Below the pieces are notes generated by a model, which was not told the DNA's origin, searched no databases, and saw nothing but the letters and a program-made list of their open reading frames with translations. A DNA stretch of 64,000 nucleotides from positions 310,001 to 374,000 of the forward strand of contig CAWJGO010000005.1 of the NCBI GenBank assembly GCA_963842515.1, read 5' to 3'. The DNA is from CADEED01 sp963842515 (GTDB lineage: Bacteria > Pseudomonadota > Gammaproteobacteria > Steroidobacterales > Steroidobacteraceae). How positions within the stretch are numbered: the stretch's first letter is position 1; each line of letters begins with the position of its first letter. Shown here piece after piece: positions 34,802 to 43,797 of this stretch. The translations under genes were made by a program, and so were the position numbers.

Positions 34802-37585
34802 GTGAACAACCACAATGGAAAAGGCGCATGGGTTGTACTGGTCGCGGCGACGCTGCTCTTCACGAGCGCAGGCGCCACCGCGGCCGATGACGAGCTCGAT
34901 GAGGTGGTCGTGACTGGCATTCGCGGCAGCCTCCGGCAGGCCATCGAGATCAAACGCAACTCCGAGCAGATCGTCGATTCGATTGCCTCGGAAAGCCTCG
35001 GCAAATTCCCTGATTCCAACATCGCCGAGTCACTGCAACGCATCACCGGCGTCTCAATCGACCGCAGCGGCGGCGAGGGTCAGGCGGTGACCGTGCGCGG
35101 TTTCGGGCCGCAGTTCAACACGGTGTTGCTCAATGGACGGCGCATCGTGTCCGACACGGGTGCGCGCTCGTTCAATTTCGACGTGTTGCCTGCCGAACTG
35201 ATCTCGCGCGTGGATGTATACAAGAGCACGCCCGCGACATTGGAAGAGGGCGGCATCGGCTCGACGATCGTGCTGCACTCTCCACGGCCGCGCGACATCG
35301 GCCGTTTCAGCTCCACGCTTTCCGCCAAGGCTCTTTACGAGGGCCTGTCTGAAAACGTGACGCCCGAAGTCTTCGGCATGGTGAGCGATACTTTCGCCGA
35401 CGACCGCGCGGGCTGGCTGTTGGCCGCCTCCTACCAGAAGCGTGAGAACCGCACTGAGCGCATCCTCATGGATGGCGTGCTCACGGCGCCCAGGGACAGC
35501 ATGACGCTGATTGCCGCCGATCTGGCGGGGCAGGGGTTTGCGGCGGAGGATCAATTCTTCGTCCCGCAGAACCTCAATATCAGCCCCATCGACGAGGAGC
35601 GCGAACGCACCAACATCAACGCGACTTTTCAGTATGCGTTCACCGACGCGCTGGAGCTGACGCTGGACGCGATGTACGGCAAGTTCGAGGTGTTCACCGA
35701 GACGAACGCGCTCACGTTCTTCGTCACGCCGTCGATCATCACCGACGCAGAGTTCGACGATAACCGCGTCGCGACGCAGCTCACACAGACTGTCGATGCT
35801 GCCGTGGATTACACGCGATCGGAGCGTGATCGTCCGACCGACACCTATGCGACGGGCATCAATCTCGCCTGGCAACCGTCCGATACCTGGGACCTGACAC
35901 TCGACAGCGCGTGGTCGCGCACCAAGTCCGGAGGCGCCGAGGGCACGAATGTCGCCGTCGCCGGTTACCGTCGCGACATCTGGACCTTGAGCTACGCCGA
36001 CAATGGCATTCCGTCGGTGTCGGGCGTGCCGGCGGAAGCCTTTGTCGATCCAACGTTGCCGGTGGCGCATTTCAATCTGCGCGGCACGGGTGGGGGTCCG
36101 CTCGGTGGCGGCGCCGACTTCGAGGACGAGCTGTTCGAGCATCGTATCGACGCGAAATGGCAGCCTGATTTGGGCGCGCTCGACCGGATTTCGTTCGGCG
36201 GCTTCTTTTCGAGCGAGGAGCAGTCGACGACCTCGCGGCTTTCGGACAATGAAATCCTCTGCCTCTACTGCGGCTACTTCGTCGGAATTCCCGATGACCT
36301 CATGCGCAGGTTCAGTCCCGGTTCCGGTTATCTCAGTGGCCGCGTCGACATTCCCGAGGCATGGCAGACCTTCGACATCGACGAGTTGCTGGCCTATCTG
36401 GAAACGCCCGAAGCCGCCAGTGCGCGCGACGTGGCGCTGGGACTTGCGCCGGGAACCACCGCCGCGACGCTGGCTGCGCACAACGGCTTCGAGATCCATG
36501 AGCGTCCGAGCTCCTCGCGCGTCGAAGAAGAGATCGCGTCTGTCTATGCCGACGCGAACTTTGCCGGCGAGCTCGCGGGCCGCGCCTGGAACCTCACCGT
36601 TGGCGGACGCTACGTGCGCACGGAGACGACAGCGTTCGGAATTTCACAGCCGCTGCTCGACCTCGTGAACAGCGGCGATCCCACATTGTTTCTGACGGTA
36701 CTCGGCGACGCGCAAACCGTGAGCCAGACGAACACGTACAAGGACTTTCTACCCTCATTGAGCTTTCGCCTGAACCTCACCGACGACATCGTGGCGCGAT
36801 TTGCCGCGTCGAAGTCCGTGACCCGCCCGCCGCTCGGTGCGCTGTCGCCGCGCCTCATCATTGGCACGACCCGCCCGGGAAATCTGCAGGCTTCGAGCGG
36901 CAATCCGGACCTGAAACCATTCAAGTCCAGGAATTTCGATTTCTCGCTCGAGTGGTACTACCAGGAGAACGGCTACCTCACGCTCGGCGTGTTTCACAAA
37001 GACGTGGAAAACTTCCTCGTGAACACGGTGGAGCTGCGTGCCTTTCCGATCGCGGACGCGGACGATCTGTTCGCGACTGATCCCGTGTTCGAGGTGAGCC
37101 TGCTCGACAACCTCGAAGATGCGCGCGTCAAGGGTATCGAGGTCGGCGCACAGCATAACTTCGAGTGGCTGCCCGGGTTCTGGAGTGGGTTCGGCATCAC
37201 GGCCAACGCAACGTTCGTGGACAGCGACGCCGAGCTCGACGTCGCCGATGTCACCCAGACCTTTGCGCTCGAAGGTCTCGGCGATTCATACAACGTGATC
37301 GGTTTCTACGAGCGCGGCCGGTTCGAAGCGCGACTTGCGTGGAATCGCCGTGAGCGCTTCCTGCTGACTGCCGTGGGTTTCGGCGGCGAGCCGACCTTCG
37401 TGCAGGACTACGAGCAGATCGATGCGCGCGCCAGCCTCGCGCTCAACGATCATCTCGCGTTGTTCGCCGAAGGCGTGAATCTCGGGAACGAGCAGCAGCA
37501 GAGGGTGGGGCGCCACCAAAACCAGATCCTGCTGCTCGAAGAAACCGGCCCGCGTTACACCCTCGGTATCCGCGCGGAATTCTGA
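34802..37585 (+). CDS. TonB-dependent receptor (second, TIGR01782-like)
   Basis: 927 residues. The start is GTG 34802 with AAGGAG at 34791-34796. A signal peptide (VVLVAATLLFTSAGATAAD) and TonB box ELDEVVVTGIRGSL lead into the plug (LGKFPDSNIAESLQRITGV; VTVRGFGPQFNTVLLNGRRI; VDVYKSTPATLEEGGIGS). The barrel ends GIRAEF, the usual C-terminal Phe. It differs clearly from the receptor at 26340, so the two are not recent duplicates. A GH30 gene lies convergent downstream. No clear operator was seen in the 254 bases upstream; ATTGTATTC and TTGGAC stretches there are weak promoter candidates. Confidence 0.92.
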   Translation: MNNHNGKGAWVVLVAATLLFTSAGATAADDELDEVVVTGIRGSLRQAIEIKRNSEQIVDSIASESLGKFPDSNIAESLQRITGVSIDRSGGEGQAVTVRGFGPQFNTVLLNGRRIVSDTGARSFNFDVLPAELISRVDVYKSTPATLEEGGIGSTIVLHSPRPRDIGRFSSTLSAKALYEGLSENVTPEVFGMVSDTFADDRAGWLLAASYQKRENRTERILMDGVLTAPRDSMTLIAADLAGQGFAAEDQFFVPQNLNISPIDEERERTNINATFQYAFTDALELTLDAMYGKFEVFTETNALTFFVTPSIITDAEFDDNRVATQLTQTVDAAVDYTRSERDRPTDTYATGINLAWQPSDTWDLTLDSAWSRTKSGGAEGTNVAVAGYRRDIWTLSYADNGIPSVSGVPAEAFVDPTLPVAHFNLRGTGGGPLGGGADFEDELFEHRIDAKWQPDLGALDRISFGGFFSSEEQSTTSRLSDNEILCLYCGYFVGIPDDLMRRFSPGSGYLSGRVDIPEAWQTFDIDELLAYLETPEAASARDVALGLAPGTTAATLAAHNGFEIHERPSSSRVEEEIASVYADANFAGELAGRAWNLTVGGRYVRTETTAFGISQPLLDLVNSGDPTLFLTVLGDAQTVSQTNTYKDFLPSLSFRLNLTDDIVARFAASKSVTRPPLGALSPRLIIGTTRPGNLQASSGNPDLKPFKSRNFDFSLEWYYQENGYLTLGVFHKDVENFLVNTVELRAFPIADADDLFATDPVFEVSLLDNLEDARVKGIEVGAQHNFEWLPGFWSGFGITANATFVDSDAELDVADVTQTFALEGLGDSYNVIGFYERGRFEARLAWNRRERFLLTAVGFGGEPTFVQDYEQIDARASLALNDHLALFAEGVNLGNEQQQRVGRHQNQILLLEETGPRYTLGIRAEF

Positions 37586-37588
37586 ACT

Positions 37589-37627
37589 GGTGGCGCGCGA
37601 CCCCCTCGTGCAGTGCCGCGCGCCACC
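37589..37627. terminator. Inverted repeat between convergent receptor and GH30 genes
   Basis: An 11-bp perfect stem (37589-37599 with 37617-37627, GGTGGCGCGCG) with a 17-base loop begins 3 bases after the receptor stop. There is no T-run after it, so it is a weak terminator candidate or an RNA-end protecting structure. Confidence 0.35.
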
Positions 37628-37727
37628 GTAACCATCAAGGCATCGCCGCGGACCAGAGCGCGTGCGCTCCGCCGACGATCGGCAGCGTGAGTCTGCTCGC
37701 CGCGGTGTCCACGGTGATTTCAGTGCC

Positions 37728-39167
37728 CTATCGATTGCGAGCGGAGCTCTGATTCCAGACGAAAGTGGCGACGGCGCCGGCCGGTAGTGAGTAATCGAAC
37801 GACTTGCCGGCCGAGCGCACCGAGAAATTGCGCTGGCGGTTGGCGTCGTTCAACACGATCAACGCCATCGAACCGTCCGCGTTCCGGAACGCGACCGACG
37901 CCAGGCTCTTGACGCCGGTGCTCGAGGCGATGCGGTGCGCGCCCGGGCGCACGAAGCGGCTGGCATGCGCGAGTACGTAGTACTCCACGTTGCGCGTGAT
38001 CGCGCCGGTGGCGGAGTCGATCGTCACCACGCCGCGGCAGTTTGCGCAGCCGCCCGCATGTGGGCCGTGCTTTTCATCGAGCGCGAGATTCCAGAGAATG
38101 ATGCCGCGCGACCAGCCGCGCGTGGAGCCGATGATGAGCTCGCGGGTTAACCACCGCAGCGAATTGCCGAAGACCGGATCCCATTCCCCACCCGAGCACT
38201 CGGTCAAATAGGCATCCTTGTCCGGATACGCCTCGTGCACCTGCGTCTGCGCCGCGACGTTGCCGCCGTAGCAATGCCAGGCGACGCCGGCGATGAACGG
38301 CGCCGCCTGCCGGTCGGCAAGCACTTCGAGAGGCGAAGACGGCTTATCCCAGTTGTGATCCCAGTCGAGGATGAGTGGCGCCGCGGCGCGCTTTGCGAGC
38401 ATGGGTCCCAGGAATTGCCCGATGATGCGTGCCCGTTCGGCGGGTTCGAGCCGCATTCCAGGATAGTCGGGCGGATCGAAATCAGGTTCGTTCTGCAGCG
38501 TGAGCGCGAAAATCGGCACGCCCTCTGCGGCGTAGGCGGCGACGAAGCGGATCAGATAGGCCGCGAGCGCCGGTTGCGCTTCGGGAAGCAGGCGTCCGTG
38601 CAGCAGACTGCCCGAGGTCTTCATCCAGCCGGGCGGACTCCAGGGCGAAGCGACGATGCGAAGCTCAGGATTGATGGCCAGTGCCGCGCGCAGCACCGGC
38701 AGGACATCGGCGCGGTTGGGCTCGATGGAGAAGTGCTCGAGATCCGGATCCGGTTTGCCGTCGGGCGTGTCATCGAGGCTGTAGTGATTGCGCGAGAAGT
38801 CCGACGCGCCGATCGAGATGCGCGTGAAACTCAAGCCCAGACCGTCAGCGCGGCCGAACAACTCCTTGAGCAGCGCGGACCGCTGCGTGTCGCCGAGCCG
38901 CGTCTGAATGAGCCACGCGCTCGCGTCCGTGACCGCTGCGCCGAAGCCGACGATTGACTGGTAGCGGCGGTCCGCGTCGATATCGATCCGATTCGCGAGC
39001 GGCGCCCGCGTGGCGAATGACAGTCCGGCTTCGGGCGCGAGCAGACGGTTGCGGTCGGCCGTCGTGACCCAGGCCTGCACTTCGTCCGCGGCGCTAACGC
39101 ACGGCGCGATCGCGAGCAACAGGGTGCCGAGCGTCAGCGGCAGGATCAAGTCCCTTCGAGATGACAT
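37728..39167 (-). CDS. Glycoside hydrolase family 30 (glucosylceramidase-type)
   Basis: 479 residues from the ATG at 39167, with AGGAAG upstream (an in-frame GTG at 39191 is possible). Signal peptide LILPLTLGTLLLAIAPCVSA. The (beta/alpha)8 barrel carries the acid/base Glu227 in LTLQNEPDF and the nucleophile Glu323 in YLTECSGGEW, plus the SPWSPPGWMK segment of GH30. The C-terminal beta domain is short and complete (SLPAGAVATFVWNQ). The enzyme would hydrolyse beta-glucosidic or beta-xylosidic bonds in the periplasm. The amber stop at 37728 is followed in frame by 30 further coding-like codons. Confidence 0.9.
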   Translation of the reverse strand: MSSRRDLILPLTLGTLLLAIAPCVSAADEVQAWVTTADRNRLLAPEAGLSFATRAPLANRIDIDADRRYQSIVGFGAAVTDASAWLIQTRLGDTQRSALLKELFGRADGLGLSFTRISIGASDFSRNHYSLDDTPDGKPDPDLEHFSIEPNRADVLPVLRAALAINPELRIVASPWSPPGWMKTSGSLLHGRLLPEAQPALAAYLIRFVAAYAAEGVPIFALTLQNEPDFDPPDYPGMRLEPAERARIIGQFLGPMLAKRAAAPLILDWDHNWDKPSSPLEVLADRQAAPFIAGVAWHCYGGNVAAQTQVHEAYPDKDAYLTECSGGEWDPVFGNSLRWLTRELIIGSTRGWSRGIILWNLALDEKHGPHAGGCANCRGVVTIDSATGAITRNVEYYVLAHASRFVRPGAHRIASSTGVKSLASVAFRNADGSMALIVLNDANRQRNFSVRSAGKSFDYSLPAGAVATFVWNQSSARNR

Positions 39168-39290
39168 CACGGCTACGCACTTCCTGATCACGGCTCTGGC
39201 CGAGCATGCGCTGCAGTCGCCGGTTCCCTCAAGTCAGTTGCGGCAAACCAGGGCGGGCGGTTGCCCGGAAATATTTGTAGACTTGCTGCC

Positions 39291-40385
39291 GTGCACCGTA
39301 CCCACCCATCGCGCTCGTTGAAACCGGCACTCGCCACGGCCTTGGCGATGCTGTGCTTCGTATCGGCCGCGTGCGCCGGCGAGACCCGCAACGTGGTGCT
39401 CGTCATTGCCGATGGGGTGCGCTGGCAGGAAGTCTTTACCGGGGCCGATCAAACACTGCTCTACGGTGATGAGCTCAAGAAAAAATATTGGGACGAAGAT
39501 CCTGAGGTGCGGCGCCGGAAGTTGTTCCCGTTCCTGTGGGAGACGGTGGGGACACGCGGACAGATCTACGGCAACCAGCACAAGGGCAGCGTGGCGCGTG
39601 TGACGAACACGAAGTGGTTCTCGTACCCCGGATACAACGAGATGGCGAGCGGAGTGGACGATCCGCGCATCGATTCCAATGAATACGGCCCGAACCCGAA
39701 CGTGACGGTGTTCGAGTGGCTCAACACACGGCCGGGCTTTGCCGGCAAGGTCGAGATCTTCGGCACCTGGGCCACGTTCGCGGACATCTTCAACGGTGCC
39801 CGCAGCCGGCTGCCGATCCGCGCCGGCGCGACGCTGGTCGATGCGAATGACAAAAGTGCAGCCGGGCTCTTGCTGAACGAGCTCTATCAGACGACCACGC
39901 GGCTTGGAGGTACTGATCCATACGACTCGTTCTTGCACGTCGTCGTTCGCGATCACCTGCGCCGTCATCGTCCGCGCGTACTGTTCATCGGTTACGGGGA
40001 CACGGATTCCTGGCAGCACATGGACCGCTACGACAACTTTCTCGAGACAGCGCACTCGTTCGATGCGTACCTCGCGGAATTGTGGCGGCAGGTACAGGCC
40101 AAGGCGGGATTCAAGGACCGTACGACGCTCATCGTCTCGACGGACCACGGTCGTGGCAGCGGACCGGTCGAGTGGCGCGAGCATGGCGTCGAACAAAAAG
40201 GATCCGAAGACATCTGGATCGCGGTCATCGGTCCGGACACGCCGCCACTCGGCGAGCGTCGAGACGCGGCGGTCGTCACCCAGGCGCAGATCGCCGCGAC
40301 CATCGCCGCGCTCGTGGGCGAGGACTTTCAGGCATACAAGCCAAACGCGGCGCCACCGCTGCGCGAAGTGCTGGGCGCTCCCTGA
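39291..40385 (+). CDS. Secreted alkaline-phosphatase-superfamily (phosphodiesterase/sulfatase-like) protein
   Basis: About 364 residues from GTG 39291; TTG 39261 is an alternative and neither has a convincing ribosome-binding site. Signal peptide PALATALAMLCFVSAACAGE. The alkaline-phosphatase fold is indicated by NVVLVIADGVRWQEVFTGAD near the N-terminus (metal-binding Asp, with Thr as possible nucleophile), GYGDTDSWQHMDRYDNFL in the middle and STDHGRGSG (metal-binding Asp-His) near residue 290. These landmarks fit nucleotide-pyrophosphatase/phosphodiesterase relatives. Substrate unknown. It is divergent from the GH30 gene (123-base gap) and convergent with the DUF1080 gene. Confidence 0.82.
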   Translation: MHRTHPSRSLKPALATALAMLCFVSAACAGETRNVVLVIADGVRWQEVFTGADQTLLYGDELKKKYWDEDPEVRRRKLFPFLWETVGTRGQIYGNQHKGSVARVTNTKWFSYPGYNEMASGVDDPRIDSNEYGPNPNVTVFEWLNTRPGFAGKVEIFGTWATFADIFNGARSRLPIRAGATLVDANDKSAAGLLLNELYQTTTRLGGTDPYDSFLHVVVRDHLRRHRPRVLFIGYGDTDSWQHMDRYDNFLETAHSFDAYLAELWRQVQAKAGFKDRTTLIVSTDHGRGSGPVEWREHGVEQKGSEDIWIAVIGPDTPPLGERRDAAVVTQAQIAATIAALVGEDFQAYKPNAAPPLREVLGAP

Positions 40386-40397
40386 TGCGCACCGGAC

Positions 40398-41354
40398 CTA
40401 GCCTGCGGGCAGGGCGGAAGTCACGACGATATTGCGAAAGGCGACGGGGCCTTCCTCACTGCCTTGCAGGTAGATAGATCCGGGCAGTGCCTCGTGGCTG
40501 TCGAGCGCGCCGCCGGTGATGCCCGGAATTTCCTGATCCTCGATGAGCGTGACGCCGTCAAGAACGATGGTCACCCGGCGGCCGATGAGTGTGATGTCGT
40601 AGACCTGCCACTCGTCGGCTGCGCGCGGCGGCGGCGTCGACGGCGCGAGAAATCCGTACACACCGCCGAGTGCGCGATCGGCCGCGGCCTCGGGGACCGG
40701 GTCGTTCTCCACCTGCACTTCGTATCGGCCGCGGAGGTAGATGCCGCTGTTCGACCCTTTCGCCGTCTTGAACTCGATGCGCAGTTTGAAGTCGTCGAAC
40801 TTCCGATCCGTCACGAGCTCGGGCCCGCGGCCGAGGCTCACGATGGCGCCGTTCTCGACGACCCACGTCTTCGCGCCTGTCGAATCGCTCGCATGCCAGC
40901 CCGCCAGCGATTTGCCGTCGAACAGTGTCAGGGGCTTGCCCCACTTTGGAGGCGACTTGCGCACGAGCGGGGGCGCGCGCTGGCCGCGAATTTTCCACAC
41001 GGTGCCATCGGGCCCGGTGGTTTCTCCCTCCAATCTGTTGTTGCCAACGGAGCGCACCTCGAATTTCATGTCGTCCTTGCGGCCTTCCTCTTCCTTGGGA
41101 GAAACGAAGCGGATGCCAGCACCGAAGAATTCTGCCTTCGGCAGCACCCGCGCGTGTCCCCAGCGGCCGACCATGCGCACCTGCAGCTTTCCGTCAGGGT
41201 TGGTGACTTCAATCCAGGTCGGGTACTCGCGCTCCGGCGCGACGAGCGTGAGATCCCAGCGGCCGACATAACCATTGACGTTGCCTGCGTGCGCTGCCGG
41301 CGCGAGGGACAGCGCGATCAGCAAGAAAGAAAACGGCGCGCGGAATCTATGCAC
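40398..41354 (-). CDS. DUF1080 protein (3-keto-disaccharide hydrolase family)
   Basis: 318 residues. The start is GTG 41354, overlapping the stop of the GMC gene by 8 bases; no ATG precedes the signal peptide (FSFLLIALSLAPAAHAGN). The N-terminal 110 residues are an extra beta region. The DUF1080 domain follows: LTLFDGKSLAGWHASDS, FDDFKLRIEFKTAKGSNSGI, YLRGRYEVQV and YDITLIGRRVTIVLDG. DUF1080 enzymes cleave 3-keto-glycosides. An oxidoreductase that makes keto sugars is encoded directly upstream, so the pair plausibly performs oxidation followed by elimination/hydrolysis of glycosides in the periplasm; this is inference. Confidence 0.88.
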   Translation of the reverse strand: MHRFRAPFSFLLIALSLAPAAHAGNVNGYVGRWDLTLVAPEREYPTWIEVTNPDGKLQVRMVGRWGHARVLPKAEFFGAGIRFVSPKEEEGRKDDMKFEVRSVGNNRLEGETTGPDGTVWKIRGQRAPPLVRKSPPKWGKPLTLFDGKSLAGWHASDSTGAKTWVVENGAIVSLGRGPELVTDRKFDDFKLRIEFKTAKGSNSGIYLRGRYEVQVENDPVPEAAADRALGGVYGFLAPSTPPPRAADEWQVYDITLIGRRVTIVLDGVTLIEDQEIPGITGGALDSHEALPGSIYLQGSEEGPVAFRNIVVTSALPAG

Positions 41355-43041
41355 GTTTGTGTGCTCGCTGGTTGAAGTTCTCGAGCAGGTATTCCGACGT
41401 GCGCAGGCTGAACGCGATGATGCTGAGCGTCGTCGTCTTGTCGGTGGGATCCGGGAACAGGCTCGCGTCGGCCACGTAGAGGTTCGGCACGTCATGCGTC
41501 TGACCCCAACGGTTCGTGACGAAGTGCTTCGGGTCATTGCCCATGCGCAGGGTCCCGGTCTCATGGAGGCTCCAGCCCGGCATGAGAGGTTTCGCGTCCG
41601 CGGGAGTTTCGGGGACGCCGCTCGCGGCCAGCAGCATTTCCTTGACCGCGACTTTCGCGTGTTCCCACATCTTCAGCGTGTTCTCGTCCCACTGGAAGTG
41701 CATGCGCGCGACGGGAATGCCCCACTTGTCGGTGACCTGGGGATCGAGATCGAGGAAGTTGCCCGGCTGGGGCAGCGTCGGCGCCTGGATCGTGAAGCTG
41801 ATCGGCGTCGGATAGCGACGTTTCACCGCGCGCTTGTACGACGAGCCGTAGCCTTCCACGTTGGTCGCGTACCACGGGTACTCGGTGACACCACCCCAGG
41901 GGTACATGGAGTATCCGTGCACGAATTTCTCGGCGCGCGGGTTGTCTAGGTTCTGCCAGCGCGGCATCCACGCGACCTGGCAGTCGCCGACGTTGTCGGG
42001 GAACGGAGGCTGACCGATCAGTTGGGGTAGATAGCCCGTCACGGGCTCGCCGTACATGTGATCGCAGAGATTGCGCCCGGCCTGGCCGCTCGAGTTCGCG
42101 ATGCCGTTCGGCCAATGAGACGACTTCGAGTTGAGCAGGATGCGTGCGGACTCGAGGCACGATGCCGCGACGATCACCGCCTTCGCGTGCACCTCGACTT
42201 CGTTGCCGGTCGTACGATCGATGTAGGCGACGCCGCTCGCCTTGCCTTCCTTGTCGACGAGGATGTTCTTCGCGACGGCATTCGTGCGCAGGTCGAGATT
42301 GCCGGTGGCCTCGGCCTTCGGCAGGAAGCGCCACGGCGTCGAGAAGAACGAGCCGGTGTCGCAACCGAACGTGCAAGCGCCGCAGAAGTGGCACGCGGGG
42401 TGCCCTTCGTGATTGCGCGTGAGCTGCGCGACGCGATCGGAGACATAGGGAATGCCGACCTTGTCGGCGCCCACTTTGATGATGTGATCGAGACAGCGGA
42501 AGTTGAACGGCGGCAGGTAGTCGCCGTCCGGGTTGCTAGGCCGGTTCTGCACGCTGCTCGAGATGCCGATCATCTTCTCGACGCGGCTGTAGTAGGGCGC
42601 GATGTCCTTGTACTCGACGGGCCAGTCGGTGCCGACGCCCGAGATGGACTTCGCCTTGAAGTCGATGTCGCCGAACCGCGCGGAGGAACGGCCCCAGAAG
42701 TTCGTCTTGCCGCCGACGGCGAAGCAGCGCGGCCACATCCATTCGGTGCCGGGCGCGGTCGTGAACGGGATCTCGCGCTCCCAGACACCCTGCGTATATT
42801 CGGCGTCCATGAAGCCGATGACGTTCTTGCGATCGGCGGGGTCGCCGAACGCGCGGAACTTCATGTCCCAGGGCATGCGGTGGTTGCGGAAGTCCTTCGT
42901 GGGATCGAGCCGCCGTCCCGCGTTGATCGCGCACACTTTGAGGCCCGCCTCGGTGAGCGTCTTGATCGCGATGCCGCCGCCGGCGCCCGTGCCGATCACC
43001 GCGACGTCGAATACCTTCGTCTTCATGGCCTGCGCGCTCAT
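41347..43041 (-). CDS. GMC family oxidoreductase (gluconate/fructose dehydrogenase-type large subunit)
   Basis: 564 residues from the ATG at 43041, overlapping the previous stop as ATGA. FAD-binding motif GTGAGGGIAIKTL (residues 17-29), the FAD-proximal VGGKTNFWGRSSARF, a Cys-rich segment (PACHFCGACTFGCDTGS), and the GMC C-terminal SLHETGTLRMGNDP and NLYVADASLFPD. No own signal peptide; export is probably by hitch-hiking on the Tat-signal-bearing small subunit. The family oxidises sugars or sugar acids, and members with this partner set have been linked to 3-keto sugar formation. It is the second gene of a three-gene operon. Confidence 0.9.
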   Translation of the reverse strand: MSAQAMKTKVFDVAVIGTGAGGGIAIKTLTEAGLKVCAINAGRRLDPTKDFRNHRMPWDMKFRAFGDPADRKNVIGFMDAEYTQGVWEREIPFTTAPGTEWMWPRCFAVGGKTNFWGRSSARFGDIDFKAKSISGVGTDWPVEYKDIAPYYSRVEKMIGISSSVQNRPSNPDGDYLPPFNFRCLDHIIKVGADKVGIPYVSDRVAQLTRNHEGHPACHFCGACTFGCDTGSFFSTPWRFLPKAEATGNLDLRTNAVAKNILVDKEGKASGVAYIDRTTGNEVEVHAKAVIVAASCLESARILLNSKSSHWPNGIANSSGQAGRNLCDHMYGEPVTGYLPQLIGQPPFPDNVGDCQVAWMPRWQNLDNPRAEKFVHGYSMYPWGGVTEYPWYATNVEGYGSSYKRAVKRRYPTPISFTIQAPTLPQPGNFLDLDPQVTDKWGIPVARMHFQWDENTLKMWEHAKVAVKEMLLAASGVPETPADAKPLMPGWSLHETGTLRMGNDPKHFVTNRWGQTHDVPNLYVADASLFPDPTDKTTTLSIIAFSLRTSEYLLENFNQRAHKRA

Positions 43042-43655
43042 GGCGCCCACTTCGGCGGCGGCAGATGCGCGTGTGCGCGGTCGTTCGTGTGCGGGCACGC
43101 CGGGGAGAGGCCCCACGATTGCAGCGCGGGATTGTCGAGCTCCTTGTAGCCGACTTCACTCGAGTAGAAGCCCATCACCGTGAGCTGGCGTACACGGCTG
43201 AAGAAATCCTGGCCGACATCTTCGCCGGTGCGGTGCTTTGCCTTGAAGGCGAGCGTATCGAGGATCGAGGTTTGCTCGCCTGCCTTCAACTCCAGGAACG
43301 GCCGCTTGAACTCGCGCCTGGCGCGCTCGCCAAGCCACGCGAGACCCGCGCGCATCGGCGTTTGCGCCTCATCGTCGTGCGCCACCATGAAGTCGACGAA
43401 CTCGTGCGCGCCCGCCTCGCGCGCGCCTGGCGTCTCGTCGGTGGGGATGATGAGCTCGGCGATTCGCGTGATCACCGCGAACTCGGCCGCATTGAAGAAG
43501 AGGGGTGTGTACACCTTCGGCCGCGCGGGCGTGCCCTCAGGGTGCGCGTGCGCCTCCGCGTATGCCCAGTTCGCGAAGCCCGGAAAGTGGGACGCGACGG
43601 CCGCGACGCCCATGATGCGCAATATCTCCCGGCGCTGTAAGCCTTGTCCTGCCAC
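43038..43655 (-). CDS. Gluconate 2-dehydrogenase subunit 3 family protein
   Basis: 205 residues from GTG 43655, with GGGGAAAG just upstream. The N-terminus QRREILRIMGVAAVASHFPG has a twin-arginine-like signal. The domain shows FFNAAEFAVITRIAELIIPTD, then TPGAREAGAHEFVDFMV and FFSRVRQLTVMGFYSSEVGY, typical of the small subunit that escorts GMC dehydrogenases to the periplasm. It is the first gene of the operon and overlaps the GMC gene by ATGA. The gene is divergent from the GH20 gene, sharing a 142-base intergenic region that must hold both promoters. Confidence 0.88.
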   Translation of the reverse strand: MAGQGLQRREILRIMGVAAVASHFPGFANWAYAEAHAHPEGTPARPKVYTPLFFNAAEFAVITRIAELIIPTDETPGAREAGAHEFVDFMVAHDDEAQTPMRAGLAWLGERARREFKRPFLELKAGEQTSILDTLAFKAKHRTGEDVGQDFFSRVRQLTVMGFYSSEVGYKELDNPALQSWGLSPACPHTNDRAHAHLPPPKWAP

Positions 43656-43797
43656 GGTCTTTCCCCTCGTGTCCGGCGCGCGGTGCGTCGTCCGCGAGAG
43701 TATCCAAGTGCAACACAGGCGCGCAACGGGCGGCGCACCTTGACGTACACTCGCCGCGTCCGGACGGCGCCGCAGCGGCGGCGGGAGAATTCCAACG

